Shown here: in pieces, positions 7,466 through 16,382 of the stretch
Layout: every line of letters starts with the position of its first letter
How positions within the stretch are numbered: position 1 is the stretch's first letter
NCBI RefSeq assembly: GCF_009659535.1
Contig: NZ_VJZZ01000023.1
Coordinates: forward strand, 27,908-91,907
DNA: 64,000 nt
Direction: 5' to 3'
From: Aggregicoccus sp. 17bor-14
GTDB taxonomy: Bacteria; Myxococcota; Myxococcia; Myxococcales; Myxococcaceae
Notes under the pieces: generated by a model
What the model was told of the DNA's origin: nothing
Databases searched by the model: none
What the model saw: only the letters and a program-made list of their open reading frames with translations
Translations under genes and position numbers: made by a program

Positions 7466-9099
7466 GGCTGCCGGTGAGGATGCTGCTCGTGGCCTCAGGT
7501 GCTGGCGCGGCGCTCGCGCTCGCCTGCTACGACTTCGACGCGAGCCGCGCCCGCTGCGAGGCGCCCGGCGGCGCGTGCGTCGAGCCGCCCGTCATCACCG
7601 TGGACCCGAACTGCACGCCCACCGGTCCGGATGTCCCGGACGACGAGTTCGTGGACAGCGACTGCGACGGCGTGGACGGCGTGGCGGACGCGGGGCTCTT
7701 CGTGGACCCGGTGGGCGGCGACGACCTCGCGGCCGGAACTCCCGAAGCGCCCATGCGCACGCTCGCCGCGGCGCTGCAGCGCGCCCAGGGCGCGGGCAAG
7801 GGCGTGCTCTACCTGGGCGCAGGCGCCTTCAACGAGGGCGAGCTCGCGCTCGCGCAGCCCGTGGCGCTCTACGGCAGCTACGCGGGGCGCGCGGGCCACT
7901 GGGTGCGCGCCGGCAGCAACGTGAGCCACCTGGACGGCGGCGCCACTGCGCTCACCGTGCGGGACGTGGACGGCGGCGTGACGCTCGACCACCTGCTGCT
8001 CAGCTCCGCCAACGCGCAGCTTCCCGGCCAGCCCTCCATCGCGCTGCGCGTGCTGCGCGCGGGTGCAGTGACGGTGCACCAGAGCGAGCTGTCCGCGGGC
8101 GCGGGGGCCGCGGGCGCTACGGGCGCACGGGGCGCCGACGGACCACCGGGCGGCGCGGGCGCAGATGGCGGCAGCGCCACTGGCTCGAACTTCGGCGGAC
8201 CTGGCACGGGCGCACGCTTCGGCTGCGGGCTCGATGCGCCCTCGGGCGGCGGCGGTGGACTCGGCGGCTCACAGGCGCCCGGGAGCCGGGGAAGCCAGGG
8301 ACGGCTTGCCTCGGGCAACCAGGTCACCCCTGGCGGCGATGGCGGAACGACGGGCTCGGTGAATTGCCTGATCCTTAGCCCCAAGTGCGACTGCACCGGG
8401 AACCCGGGAGGCCTCGGTGCTTCCGGTGCTCCCGGCACGCCCGGAGCTGCTGCGCCAGGCGGCAGCGGGCTCGGTGAGCTCACGAGTGACACTTGGCTCG
8501 CCTCGAATGCTCCGCTCGGCGACCCCGGCGGCCCGGGAGCGGGCGGAGGCGGAGGCGGAGGCGGAGGCAGCTGCGACATCAGTCCTGCGGTGGCAGCAGC
8601 CGGTGGAACAGGTGGTGGTGGTGGTGCAGGCGGCTGCGGCGGCGCGGGCGGCAATGGCGGACAGGGCGGCGGGGCGTCCATCGCGTTGCTCGTGCTGGAC
8701 AGCCACGTGACCCTTGAGTCCGCCACGCTGCGAACCAGCACGGGTGGCGCAGGCGGAGCCGGAGGCTTGGGTGGCGATGGCGGCACGCCGGGTCCAGGTG
8801 GTTTCGGAGGCGCAGGAGGACACATCGACGACGCGCCCAACTCGGACAACAACCGCTCGTACACGACGACGGGCGGCGCGGGCGGAGTCGGCGGCCGCGG
8901 CGGACAGGGCGGCGTGGGCGGCCCGGGCGGCGGCGGCGCCGGTGGCCCCTCGGTGGGCGCCTGGTGCAACGCGGGCGCGAGCCTCACGACCCGAGGCAAG
9001 AGCGTGGTGCAGCGGGGCGCGGGCGGCGCAGGTGGCGCTGGGCCCGGCAACCCCGGTGACGCGGGCGTCTCGGTAGATGCGGTCGGGTGCTCGCTCTAG
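7462..9099 (+). CDS. Glycine-rich lipoprotein with DUF1565-like N-terminus (PGRS-like)
   Basis: 545 residues. A lipoprotein signal peptide ends at the lipobox ALAC, so it should be anchored in the outer membrane or exposed outside. Residues about 30-65 are Asp/Cys-rich with DSDCDGVDG, a calcium-loop-like motif. Next is a DUF1565/parallel beta-helix-type segment (FVDPVGGDDLAAGTPEAP, then RTLAAALQRA), as in pectate-lyase-like surface proteins. From about residue 215 onward the chain is dominated by GG-A/GG-x runs (collagen- or PGRS-like), broken by short beta-helix turns. The GTG start at 7462 overlaps the previous stop; GTG 7474 and ATG 7480 are alternatives. Likely a cell-surface or matrix protein; no enzyme site seen. 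Confidence 0.8.
   Translation: MRLPVRMLLVASGAGAALALACYDFDASRARCEAPGGACVEPPVITVDPNCTPTGPDVPDDEFVDSDCDGVDGVADAGLFVDPVGGDDLAAGTPEAPMRTLAAALQRAQGAGKGVLYLGAGAFNEGELALAQPVALYGSYAGRAGHWVRAGSNVSHLDGGATALTVRDVDGGVTLDHLLLSSANAQLPGQPSIALRVLRAGAVTVHQSELSAGAGAAGATGARGADGPPGGAGADGGSATGSNFGGPGTGARFGCGLDAPSGGGGGLGGSQAPGSRGSQGRLASGNQVTPGGDGGTTGSVNCLILSPKCDCTGNPGGLGASGAPGTPGAAAPGGSGLGELTSDTWLASNAPLGDPGGPGAGGGGGGGGGSCDISPAVAAAGGTGGGGGAGGCGGAGGNGGQGGGASIALLVLDSHVTLESATLRTSTGGAGGAGGLGGDGGTPGPGGFGGAGGHIDDAPNSDNNRSYTTTGGAGGVGGRGGQGGVGGPGGGGAGGPSVGAWCNAGASLTTRGKSVVQRGAGGAGGAGPGNPGDAGVSVDAVGCSL
8542..8565 (+). repeat. Four perfect GGCGGA hexanucleotide repeats inside the glycine-rich gene
   Basis: Four tandem copies of GGCGGA encode Gly-Gly pairs; a near copy follows. 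A five-copy GGT run lies about 45 bp downstream. In-frame expansion or contraction would change the length of the glycine-rich region without a frameshift. Confidence 0.8.
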
Positions 9100-9219
9100 C
9101 CCCGTCCCCCACTGTCCGGCCTCTGACAGGCGGGGCAGTGACGGGCGGGGGCGCCCGGCCGCCTGCCTGCTTGGCTTGGCCCGCGTAAACGCGCGAGAGT
9201 GGCCCCTTCTCTCCCCCGG

Positions 9220-10971
9220 ATGACTCCCCTTCCCTCCTGCCTGCGCTGTGGCACCGCCCTCTCCGGGGCTGCCTGCGCGTGCATCGAGATGGGCGCCGAC
9301 ATGGGCGCCGCGGTGCCGTGGGAGCCCATCCCGCCCGCGTCCTCCGCAGGCCCCACGCAGGTGCGTCCGCGCGAGGACCTGGAGCAGCTCGCGGTCCTCT
9401 CCCTGCAGCAGCCGCTCGTCCTGCACGACCCACTCGTGGGGCTGATGCTGGGCGACTACGAGCTGCAGCGCTGCGTGGGCACCGGCGGCATGGGGCTGGT
9501 GTACGAGGGGCTGCAGCCGCTGATCGGCAAGCGCGTGGCGGTGAAGGTGCTGCGCCCCGAGCTCGCCAACGACGCCGAGCAGGTGGCGCGGCTGCTCGCC
9601 GAGGCCCGCGCCGTCAACGCCATCCGCCATCGCGGCATCATCGACATCTTTGGCTTCGGGCGCCTTCCGGACGGCCGGCAGTACATCGTCATGGAGTTCC
9701 TCGAGGGCAAGGCGCTCGACGCCCGGCTCGCCGAGGCGGGGCGCCTGCCGCTGGAGGAGGCGCTGGGCATCGTGGACGAGGTGCTGGCGGCGCTCGGCGC
9801 GGCGCACGACGCGGGCGTGGTGCACCGCGACCTCAAGCCGAGCAACATCTTCCTCGTGGAGCAGCCGGACGGCAGCCGCTACGTGAAGCTGCTGGACTTC
9901 GGGCTCGCCAAGCGCGGCGAGGTCCCGCGCGGCATGACGCCGCAGACGCGCATGGACATGGTGGTGGGCACGCCGGAGTACATGGCGCCGGAGCAGGCCC
10001 GCGGCCAGGCCGTGGGCCCGATGACCGACCTGTACGCGCTCGGGGTGCTCACCTTCGAGCTCGTCACCGGCCAGCTGCCCTTCAGCGGCGCCTCCGCGGT
10101 GGACCTGCTGCTGCAGCACGTGGACGCCCCTCCGCCGCGCCCCTCCTCGCTCGTGCCCGAGCTCACGCCCGCGCTCGATGCCTTCGTGCTGCAGATGCTC
10201 ACGAAGGACCCGCAGCAGCGCCCCGCCTCCGCGCACGCCCTGCGCGAGCAATTGCAGCGGGTGCGCCTCGGCGCCGAGCAGCCCACCTCCACGGTCCATG
10301 CCGTCAGCGCGGTCCCGCAGGCGCCGCGTGCCGGACGCCGCACCCGGGTCTTGGTGGGTGCTGCGGCAGCAGTGCTCGCAGTGGGCGCGGTCGGACTCGG
10401 GCTCGCGTGGCGCGCGCAGGGAGCTCCTGCACCTGCCGTCGCTGCTGCACCGAGCACACGCGCGATGGCTGCAGGCGAAGGCACCGCGAGCGCACAGCAC
10501 CTGCGCACTGCACCTGCGTCAGACGACAACACCGCGAAGGCCGCTGGCCCGAGCGCTGCGACGCCCCCGGGCGCAGGCGCTGCGGACCCGCGGCCTGCCA
10601 CTGCCTCGAACGCTGCGGGCCTGCAGCCGGCTTCGACCGGGGGCTCTGTGAAGCGCACGCGCCCTGCAGCGGCCGAGGTCATCGCGCAGGCGCCCGCAGC
10701 ACGCGCCGCTCCCGCGCAGCGCAGCGTCCCGCGGGCCCCTGCGCCCAAGCCCGAAGCGGGCCCCAGCTTCAGCACCCTGCTCGCGCGCGTGGAGGGGCTC
10801 GAGCGAGACCTCGCGGCGCGCGCCGGCAGCGGCGAGCCGCTCTCGCCCGCCGCCGGCACCACGCTCGCGCGCCTGCGCCGCGAGGTGGAGCTCGCCCGCG
10901 AGCCCTCCGTGCGCCAGGAGCTCGCGGGGAAGCTCGGGGACTGGGAGCGGCTCTTCCTCGGACGGCACTGA
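9220..10971 (+). CDS. Transmembrane Ser/Thr protein kinase (Hanks type) with N-terminal zinc ribbon
   Basis: 583 residues from ATG 9220. N-terminal CxxC...CxC segment (CLRCGTALSGAACAC) looks like a small zinc ribbon. The kinase domain spans roughly residues 82-345: glycine loop GTGGMG (87-92), catalytic K109, HRDLKPSN with D204, DFG at 226-228, and the activation segment TPEYMAPEQ. A single membrane helix lies at about 376-397 (VLVGAAAAVLAVGAVGLGL), followed by a Pro/Ala-rich periplasmic linker and a C-terminal helical domain (about 515-583, repeated LxxxLxxL, RLRREVELARE). Topology is kinase inside, sensor outside. A GTG at 9199 is a possible alternative start. All catalytic residues are present, so it should be active; substrate unknown. 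Confidence 0.93.
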   Translation: MTPLPSCLRCGTALSGAACACIEMGADMGAAVPWEPIPPASSAGPTQVRPREDLEQLAVLSLQQPLVLHDPLVGLMLGDYELQRCVGTGGMGLVYEGLQPLIGKRVAVKVLRPELANDAEQVARLLAEARAVNAIRHRGIIDIFGFGRLPDGRQYIVMEFLEGKALDARLAEAGRLPLEEALGIVDEVLAALGAAHDAGVVHRDLKPSNIFLVEQPDGSRYVKLLDFGLAKRGEVPRGMTPQTRMDMVVGTPEYMAPEQARGQAVGPMTDLYALGVLTFELVTGQLPFSGASAVDLLLQHVDAPPPRPSSLVPELTPALDAFVLQMLTKDPQQRPASAHALREQLQRVRLGAEQPTSTVHAVSAVPQAPRAGRRTRVLVGAAAAVLAVGAVGLGLAWRAQGAPAPAVAAAPSTRAMAAGEGTASAQHLRTAPASDDNTAKAAGPSAATPPGAGAADPRPATASNAAGLQPASTGGSVKRTRPAAAEVIAQAPAARAAPAQRSVPRAPAPKPEAGPSFSTLLARVEGLERDLAARAGSGEPLSPAAGTTLARLRREVELAREPSVRQELAGKLGDWERLFLGRH

Positions 10972-10979
10972 GGGGCGCC

Positions 10980-11000
10980 CCCTCTCCCAGAGGGAGAGGG
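10980..11000. terminator. Inverted repeat between convergent genes, probable bidirectional terminator
   Basis: Perfect 9-bp inverted repeat CCCTCTCCC / GGGAGAGGG with a 3-nt loop (AGA), located 9 nt after the kinase stop and 12 nt from the end of the convergent YCII gene. No T-tract, so termination strength is uncertain. Confidence 0.5.
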
Positions 11001-11012
11001 AGGACACGGTGG

Positions 11013-11444
11013 CTAGCGGCGCTTCTCGCTGAGGGCGCGCAGCTCGGCCTCCTTCGCGCGGTGCTCGCCCGTGGGGTCGGACGGGGCGAAGTCCTCGGCG
11101 TCGAACACGCGGCGGATCTCGATCTCCGCGTCCTCGCCGGGCATCGGGTCCGGGCAGCGCTTCACCCACTCGATCGCCTCGTCCATCGACTTCACCTGCC
11201 ACAGCCAGAAGCCGGCGATGAGCTCCTTCGTCTCCGAGAAGGGGCCGTCGATGACCTTCTTCTGGCCGCCGGAGAGGCGCACGCGCACGCCCTTGGAGCT
11301 CGGGTGCAGCCCCTCGCCCGCGAGCATGACGCCGGCCTTCACCAGCTCCTCGTTGAACTTGCCCATCGCGGCCAGCAGCTTCTCTTCCGGGAGCACGCCC
11401 GCCTCGGAGTTCTTCGTCGCCTTGATCAGCACCATGACTCGCAT
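11013..11444 (-). CDS. YciI-like / DGPF-domain protein
   Basis: 143 residues. YCII/DGPF family dimeric alpha-beta barrel: starts MRVMVLIKATKNSEAG, contains the eponymous DGPF motif (KKVIDGPFSETKELI) and the typical IAGFWLWQVKSMDEAIEWVKR helix-strand. These small proteins are often encoded beside ECF sigma factors in high-GC bacteria; here no sigma factor is adjacent. Biochemical role unknown. The ATG at 11444 has a strong ribosome site (AGAGGAG, 8 nt spacing), which decides the start over an upstream in-frame extension. The C-terminus has an extra charged tail (EHRAKEAELRALSEKRR). Confidence 0.9.
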   Translation of the reverse strand: MRVMVLIKATKNSEAGVLPEEKLLAAMGKFNEELVKAGVMLAGEGLHPSSKGVRVRLSGGQKKVIDGPFSETKELIAGFWLWQVKSMDEAIEWVKRCPDPMPGEDAEIEIRRVFDAEDFAPSDPTGEHRAKEAELRALSEKRR

Positions 11445-11659
11445 TGCCGTATCTCCTCTGAGGTCCGACCGTCCGTCCTCTGCCAGGACGACGTGCGAGC
11501 GTGAGCGGGATCGACACGGCCCGCGACTATTTTTCCCGGCCGGCCTGCGCACCGCGTCTGCCCCCCGGGGGAGCGGGCAGCGACCGGGAGGGACGGTTGC
11601 ACGCGGGTGGCCGCCCGCGGCGCGCGACGGGGAGGGGCGAGCGGGTTAAAAGCCCCGGC

Positions 11660-12367
11660 GTGGACACCGCCTGGCATACCGTCACCGTCGCCGCGCTCTT
11701 CCCCGCCGCCGACGGGCTCACCGAGCTGGTGCTGGACCTGCGCGGCACGCCCCTGGTGGGCACCCACCGCACGCCGGGGCAGTACGTGAGGCTCGCGCTG
11801 CCGGGCGTGGGCGAGTCGCACTTCGCCATCGCGAGCGCCCCGGTGCCGGGCGGCAGCCGCTGGGACTTCCTGCTCAAGGGCGGCAGCAGCGTGCCGGACG
11901 CGCTGGTGCAGTTGCCGCTGGGCTCGGCGGTGCGCGCGCGCGCGCCCGAGGGCGAGGGCTTCCCGCTGGAGGCCGCGCGCGGGCACGACCTGCTGCTCTT
12001 CGCCACGGGCTCGGGCATCAGCTCCATCCGCTCGGTCATCGACAGCGTGCGCCGCGAGCGCGCGGCCTTCGGCCGGGTGACGCTGTACTTCGGCGTGCGC
12101 ACCCCCAGCGCCTTCGCCTACACGAACGAGCTGCACGAGTGGGAGGCCGCCGGCATCCGCGTGGTGCGCACCGTGAGCCAGGCGGGCGCGAGCGGGTGGC
12201 AGGGCCTCACCGGCTACGTGCAGGCGCACCTCGCCAACGAGGACTTCGAAGAGCGCGTCGAGAGCGCGGTGGCCTTCGTGTGCGGACAGGCCTCCATGGT
12301 GGAGGGCGTCACCGGCGCGCTCGAGGCGCGGGGGCTCGCGCGCGAGCGCATCCACCTGAACTACTGA
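11660..12367 (+). CDS. Ferredoxin-NAD(P)+ reductase-like flavoprotein
   Basis: 235 residues. FNR-fold oxidoreductase: an N-terminal beta-barrel FAD domain (GQYVRLALPGVGESHFAIAS) and a C-terminal nucleotide-binding domain with LLFATGSGISSIRSVI and the terminal CGQASMV...HLNY signature. The canonical RxYS flavin motif is replaced by SHFAIAS, so FAD binding may be atypical, as in dihydroorotate-dehydrogenase electron-transfer subunit-like proteins. There is no 2Fe-2S cluster motif, so an external electron carrier would be needed. Start: GTG at 11660; the frame is open further upstream but without a good site. The last 7 bp overlap the convergent WD40 gene. Confidence 0.8.
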   Translation: MDTAWHTVTVAALFPAADGLTELVLDLRGTPLVGTHRTPGQYVRLALPGVGESHFAIASAPVPGGSRWDFLLKGGSSVPDALVQLPLGSAVRARAPEGEGFPLEAARGHDLLLFATGSGISSIRSVIDSVRRERAAFGRVTLYFGVRTPSAFAYTNELHEWEAAGIRVVRTVSQAGASGWQGLTGYVQAHLANEDFEERVESAVAFVCGQASMVEGVTGALEARGLARERIHLNY

Positions 12368-13959
12368 GCGAGCGCCGGCGCGCGGTACGCGACGTCGTAG
12401 AGCACCGCCGCGGGGTCGCTCTCCTGCGTCACCGTCTGCGGCGTCCACGCGGCCACGCCCAGCCTGCGCCCGTCCGGGCTGAAGCGCACCTGGCGCACGC
12501 TGAAGCCGAAGGTCTCTTCCGCGCGCGGCGCCTGCGCTCCTTCGGTGAAGACGAAGAGCCGCTTGTCCCACCCGCCGCTCGCCACGCTGCGCCCGTCCGG
12601 AGAGATGCCCGCGGTGGAGACGACGCCCGCGTGGCGCGCCCAGCGCTGCAGCACACGGCCGCTCCTCGCCTCCACGAGCAGCGCGGCATTGCGCGCATCG
12701 GGCGGCTCGACGAGCCCCGCGCGCTCGCGCTGGTACACCTCCACGGTGCGCTGTGCGCGCGTCGCCGAGAGCGCCACCCCGAGCCGCTCTCCGCGTGCAT
12801 CCACGCTCAGGTCGTTCACCGGGCCCTCCAGCGCCACGTCCCCGCGCGCGCGCAGCCGCAGCCCGCGCGAGGGCGCCTGCGCAGGGGCCCCGCGCAGCGC
12901 GAGCTGCACCTGGCGCGCGGCCTCGTCCACCTGCATCTCCACCCGCTCGGCGAAAGGGGCGCCCAGCACGCCCTGCGCGCCCGCGGGCACGCACGCGTCA
13001 CACACCACCACCTCGAGCCCCTCGAGCCGCAGGCCCTTGAAGCGCAAGCCCAGCCCACGCGCCACGCGCACCTGCGTGCTGCCCAGCGGCGTGGGCAGCA
13101 CCCGCGTCTCCGCGAGCGCTCCCACGTCCAGCCCCGCCGCGCCCGCGGCCTCCGCCGTGACGAAGAGCGCCGGGGCACGCAGGTCCACGGCAAAGGGCAA
13201 GCTCACGCGCCCCTGCAGCACGCCGCGCACCTGGAGGTAGCCCCCCGCGCGCTCGAAGGCGAGCCGCGCGCGCGCTCCCTCCAGCGCGCCCTCCTGCGCC
13301 TCCCAGCTGCGCAGGTGCCCGTCCCACCCGCCCGAGTACAGCGTGCCGTCCGGCGCGAAGTCCAGGCCGCGCACCTCGTCCGCGTGGCCCTGCACCTCGT
13401 CCACGAAGGCGAGCCCCGGCACCTCCAGCACCGTGAGCTGCCCCGCCGCGCTGCCCACGACGAGGGCGCGGCCCTGCGGGTGGAAGGCGACCGAGACCAG
13501 CGGCCCGTCCAGCAGCGCGCGCGAACGCTCCTCGCCGCTCTCGGCGTCGTACAGGTGCACCTGCCCGTCGCGCCCCACCGCCGCGAGCAGGCGCCCGTCC
13601 GGCGCGTACGCGAGCCCCTCCACCTCGAAGTCCACCGGGCCCACGCTGCGCTCGCGCGCGCGCTGCGGCGCGCGGTCCTCCCCGAGCGCCCACTGCGAGA
13701 GCCGGAAGTCCTGCGCCGCGAGGTGGCTGAAGGCGACGCGGGCCGAGCCCGGGGCCCACGCGAGCGCATAGGTGAAGTCGCTGCGGTCGAGCACCGCGGG
13801 GCGCGAGAGCCCGGCCACCTCGCCGGTGACGAAGTGGCCCGGGCCCGCGGCGGCGAGCGCGCGGGTGAGCTGCGGGGAGAGCGCGGGCGGCGCGTGGGCG
13901 CAGCCCGCGAGGAAGGCGAGGAGGAGCAGCAGCGCGGCGCCGGGGCCGCGCTCCCTCAC
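12361..13959 (-). CDS. WD40-repeat lipoprotein with inserted degenerate aspartic-protease fold
   Basis: 532 residues. A lipoprotein signal ends in LAGC. WD40-type blades occur at both ends: EGLAYAPDGRLLAAVGRDGQVHLYD, VSVAFHPQGRALVVGS, VRGLDFAPDGTLYSGGWDGHLRSW near the N-terminus, and STAGISPDGRSVASGGWDKRLFVF and VRFSPDGRRLGVAAW near the C-terminus. Between them (about residues 235-350) is a domain with retropepsin layout: SLPFAVDLRAPALFVTAEAA, then GVLGAPFAERVEMQVDEAARQVQL. The catalytic DTG is replaced by DLR, so it is probably not a protease. The GTG start at 13959 overlaps the stop of the upstream LpoA-like gene (GTGA), implying translational coupling and a shared periplasmic job. Confidence 0.82.
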   Translation of the reverse strand: MRERGPGAALLLLLAFLAGCAHAPPALSPQLTRALAAAGPGHFVTGEVAGLSRPAVLDRSDFTYALAWAPGSARVAFSHLAAQDFRLSQWALGEDRAPQRARERSVGPVDFEVEGLAYAPDGRLLAAVGRDGQVHLYDAESGEERSRALLDGPLVSVAFHPQGRALVVGSAAGQLTVLEVPGLAFVDEVQGHADEVRGLDFAPDGTLYSGGWDGHLRSWEAQEGALEGARARLAFERAGGYLQVRGVLQGRVSLPFAVDLRAPALFVTAEAAGAAGLDVGALAETRVLPTPLGSTQVRVARGLGLRFKGLRLEGLEVVVCDACVPAGAQGVLGAPFAERVEMQVDEAARQVQLALRGAPAQAPSRGLRLRARGDVALEGPVNDLSVDARGERLGVALSATRAQRTVEVYQRERAGLVEPPDARNAALLVEARSGRVLQRWARHAGVVSTAGISPDGRSVASGGWDKRLFVFTEGAQAPRAEETFGFSVRQVRFSPDGRRLGVAAWTPQTVTQESDPAAVLYDVAYRAPALAQ

Positions 13960-16145
13960 GAGCCGCTCGCCGAGGCGTGCGGCGCGGGCGACTCCAGCTC
14001 CGTCACGCCCTTGCTGTCGATGCCGATGAGGAACAGCGGCTTCTGCGCCTCGCGCTTCGCATCGAAGGTGGTCTTCCCGGTGGCGCCGTCGAAGTCCTTG
14101 AGCGCGGCGAGGTCGTCGCGCAGCGCCTCGCGGGTGGCCGGGTGCTGCTTCTCGATGACCTGGCGCAGCATGCGGCCCGCGTCGTAGCCCACCGCCTCGA
14201 GCAGGCCGGGGTCGCGCCCGTCGTTGGCCTTGCGGAAGGCGGCGACGAAGCGCTGCGTGGCCGGCCGCGCGCTGTCCACGAAGAAGCCGTCCACGAACAC
14301 CGAGCAGGTGACGAACTTGCCGCCGCGCTCCAGCAGCTCGGGCAGGCCGCTGCGGCCCTTGGGGCTGCTCCACTGGTTGGTGCCGAAGAGCGTGACGGTC
14401 TTGAGGTCCTCGCGGCCGGTGGTCTTGCGGATGCGCTCCAGCTCGCGCGGGTCGCAGGCGTTGGTGACGATGTCCTCCACCGCGAGCGCGGGGGCCACCA
14501 GGCTCACGCGGCGCCAGTCGTCCGGGATGAGGATGCCCTCGAAGTCGATGACCGGCGGCAGGTTGCCCTTGAGCTTCTCGATGGCCTTGCGGCGGCGGAA
14601 CGCGTCCTGCGCGCCCTCGACCGCGTCGCGCACGCCCTCCACGTAGTCGGTGCGGTCCTCGAGGTAGTAGCGGCCCACCAGCTTCTTCGCCTCGGTGGTG
14701 AAGGTGGTCTGGTCGAAGCCGTAGCTCTCCGCGCCGCGGATCTGCCCGCCGCGCTGCACCACCTCGTCCCAGAAGTCGTTCGCCAGCTCCACGCCGTAGG
14801 GGATGTTCGGGTAGAGCACCGCGAAGCTCTTCATCCCCTTCTGGCCCATGGCGTAGTCGGCGATGGCGCGCGCCTGGGCGGTGTTGGTGAGCATGTTGCG
14901 GAACACGTGCGGCCCGATGTCCGTGATGCCCTCCTGGCGGGTGAGGGTGAGGATGGGCAGCTGCAGCTCCTCGGCGACGATGGCGGCGCGCTTCGCGTCG
15001 TCGCTGAGCAGCGGGCCCACCGCGGCGATGGCGCCCTCGTCGAAGGCGAGCTGCTCCACGGCCTGGCCGGCGAGGTTCGCCTCGCCCTGCGTGTCCTTCA
15101 CCACCAGCTCCACGTTGCTGCCCTGCAGCGCGAGCTGCATGCCCTTGAGCACCGCCTCGCCGAAGGGCTTGTAGCGGCCCGTCATGGGCAGCAGCACGCC
15201 CACCGTGTTGGGGCGCACCTCCACGCGGCGGGTGGCGCGCGCGAGCAGCTCGCGGGCCTGCGGCGCGTAGGGGCTCTGCGGCGCCTCCTGCAGGAAGCGG
15301 TTGAGCGTGCTCTCGAGGTTGTTCCAGTCGCGCAGGTGGTTGTAGATGCGCGCGAGCTTGAAGGTGAGCACCGGCCACGCGGGATTCTTCGGCGACAGCC
15401 CGTCCGCCACCTTGGCGATGTCCAGGAAGTCCGCGCGGCCCTCCACCAGCTGCTCCACGCGGGCGACGGCGGCGTCGCGCTCCGGGCCGTCCTTCGCCTC
15501 GCCCGCCTGCTGCACGGCGAGCGTGAGCGCGGCGGTGTAGAGGCCCGCGCCCTCGGCGGCGCGCATGGCCTGCTCGGTGAGCTGCTTCTTCTCCGGGCCT
15601 TCCGCGCGCTCGGCGAGGCTCGCGAGCGTCTGGTACGCATCCCGGTAGGCGCCGCTCTCCAGCGCCGCCTGGCCGAGCCGGCGCTTCGCGTCCTGCGCCT
15701 GCGGGAAGAGCGGGTTCTCGAAGAGCAGCTCGTTGAAGCTCTTGCGCGCGTTGACGTAGTCCTGCGAGTCGTAGAACAGCACGCCGGCGCGGTAGAGCGC
15801 CTCCTGGCCCGCGGTGGTGGCCGGGTAGGCCTTGCGCACCGAGAGGAAGAGCTGCGCGGCCTGCTTCGGCGGCGCCGTCTCCGCGCTCGCCACCGCCTGC
15901 TGCAGCGCGGCGTCCGCGGCGGGGTCCTTGCGCGCCTGCACGCTGGGGCGGTCCGGGAAGGGGCTCGCGGGTGGGCGCGTCTGGTCCTCCGACCCGGGCG
16001 CGCTCGCGCCTGGCTTCGACGCGGTGTTGCTCGCCGGCCGCGGACAGGCGGGCAGGAGCAGCGCGAGGGCAGCGACAAGGCTGGCGCTGAGCGTGGTGCG
16101 GAGGGTGCGGCGCAGCGGGGCGGTGGGGTCCACGTGGGCTTCCAT
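13956..16145 (-). CDS. LpoA-like lipoprotein (penicillin-binding protein activator / type I periplasmic binding fold)
   Basis: 729 residues. Lipoprotein signal with lipobox LPAC. Residues about 60-320 are helical repeats of TPR type (AAQLFLSVRKAYPATTAGQEALYRAG; ARKSFNELLFENPLFPQAQDAKRRLGQAAL). Residues about 330-720 form a type I periplasmic-binding/ABC-substrate-like domain: TVGVLLPMTGRYKPFGEAVL, IAAVGPLLSDDAKRAA, SFAVLYPNIPYGVELANDFW, and FVDGFFVDSARPATQRF. TPR plus this fold is the architecture of LpoA, the outer-membrane activator of penicillin-binding protein 1A; the equivalent role here is inferred. ATG at 16145 is used; ATG at 16160 is possible, and neither has a clear ribosome site. 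It overlaps the start of the downstream WD40 lipoprotein gene. Confidence 0.85.
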   Translation of the reverse strand: MEAHVDPTAPLRRTLRTTLSASLVAALALLLPACPRPASNTASKPGASAPGSEDQTRPPASPFPDRPSVQARKDPAADAALQQAVASAETAPPKQAAQLFLSVRKAYPATTAGQEALYRAGVLFYDSQDYVNARKSFNELLFENPLFPQAQDAKRRLGQAALESGAYRDAYQTLASLAERAEGPEKKQLTEQAMRAAEGAGLYTAALTLAVQQAGEAKDGPERDAAVARVEQLVEGRADFLDIAKVADGLSPKNPAWPVLTFKLARIYNHLRDWNNLESTLNRFLQEAPQSPYAPQARELLARATRRVEVRPNTVGVLLPMTGRYKPFGEAVLKGMQLALQGSNVELVVKDTQGEANLAGQAVEQLAFDEGAIAAVGPLLSDDAKRAAIVAEELQLPILTLTRQEGITDIGPHVFRNMLTNTAQARAIADYAMGQKGMKSFAVLYPNIPYGVELANDFWDEVVQRGGQIRGAESYGFDQTTFTTEAKKLVGRYYLEDRTDYVEGVRDAVEGAQDAFRRRKAIEKLKGNLPPVIDFEGILIPDDWRRVSLVAPALAVEDIVTNACDPRELERIRKTTGREDLKTVTLFGTNQWSSPKGRSGLPELLERGGKFVTCSVFVDGFFVDSARPATQRFVAAFRKANDGRDPGLLEAVGYDAGRMLRQVIEKQHPATREALRDDLAALKDFDGATGKTTFDAKREAQKPLFLIGIDSKGVTELESPAPHASASGS

Positions 16146-16382
16146 GGTGGCGGGTGGCATAGCAGCGGGGGCGCCGCCGCGTCGACAATCGCGCGGGGCC
16201 CCCACGCCTGCGCTGTCCGCCGCAGGCATTTGCAGCGCCCGTGCCGCACGCCGCTGCGGCCCTCCGGACACGGCCCCCGCCTGCCGCAGGGCATCCGGGC
16301 AGGCGGGCGCTCCCTGACGGACGTCCCCGCTCGCCGTGCCTACCGTTCAGGCTTCGGGGGAGCTTCGGAGAGGGTGGCCCGG

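Noticed and set aside
7462..9099. Glycine-rich DNA repeats as a CRISPR or variable-number array
   Set aside because: Units are 3-6 bp coding repeats with no spacers.
12361..16188. 1275-residue minus frame spanning both lipoprotein genes
   Set aside because: Only the part after 13959 has protein-like sequence (the WD40 lipoprotein); upstream it is an out-of-frame reading of the LpoA-like gene.
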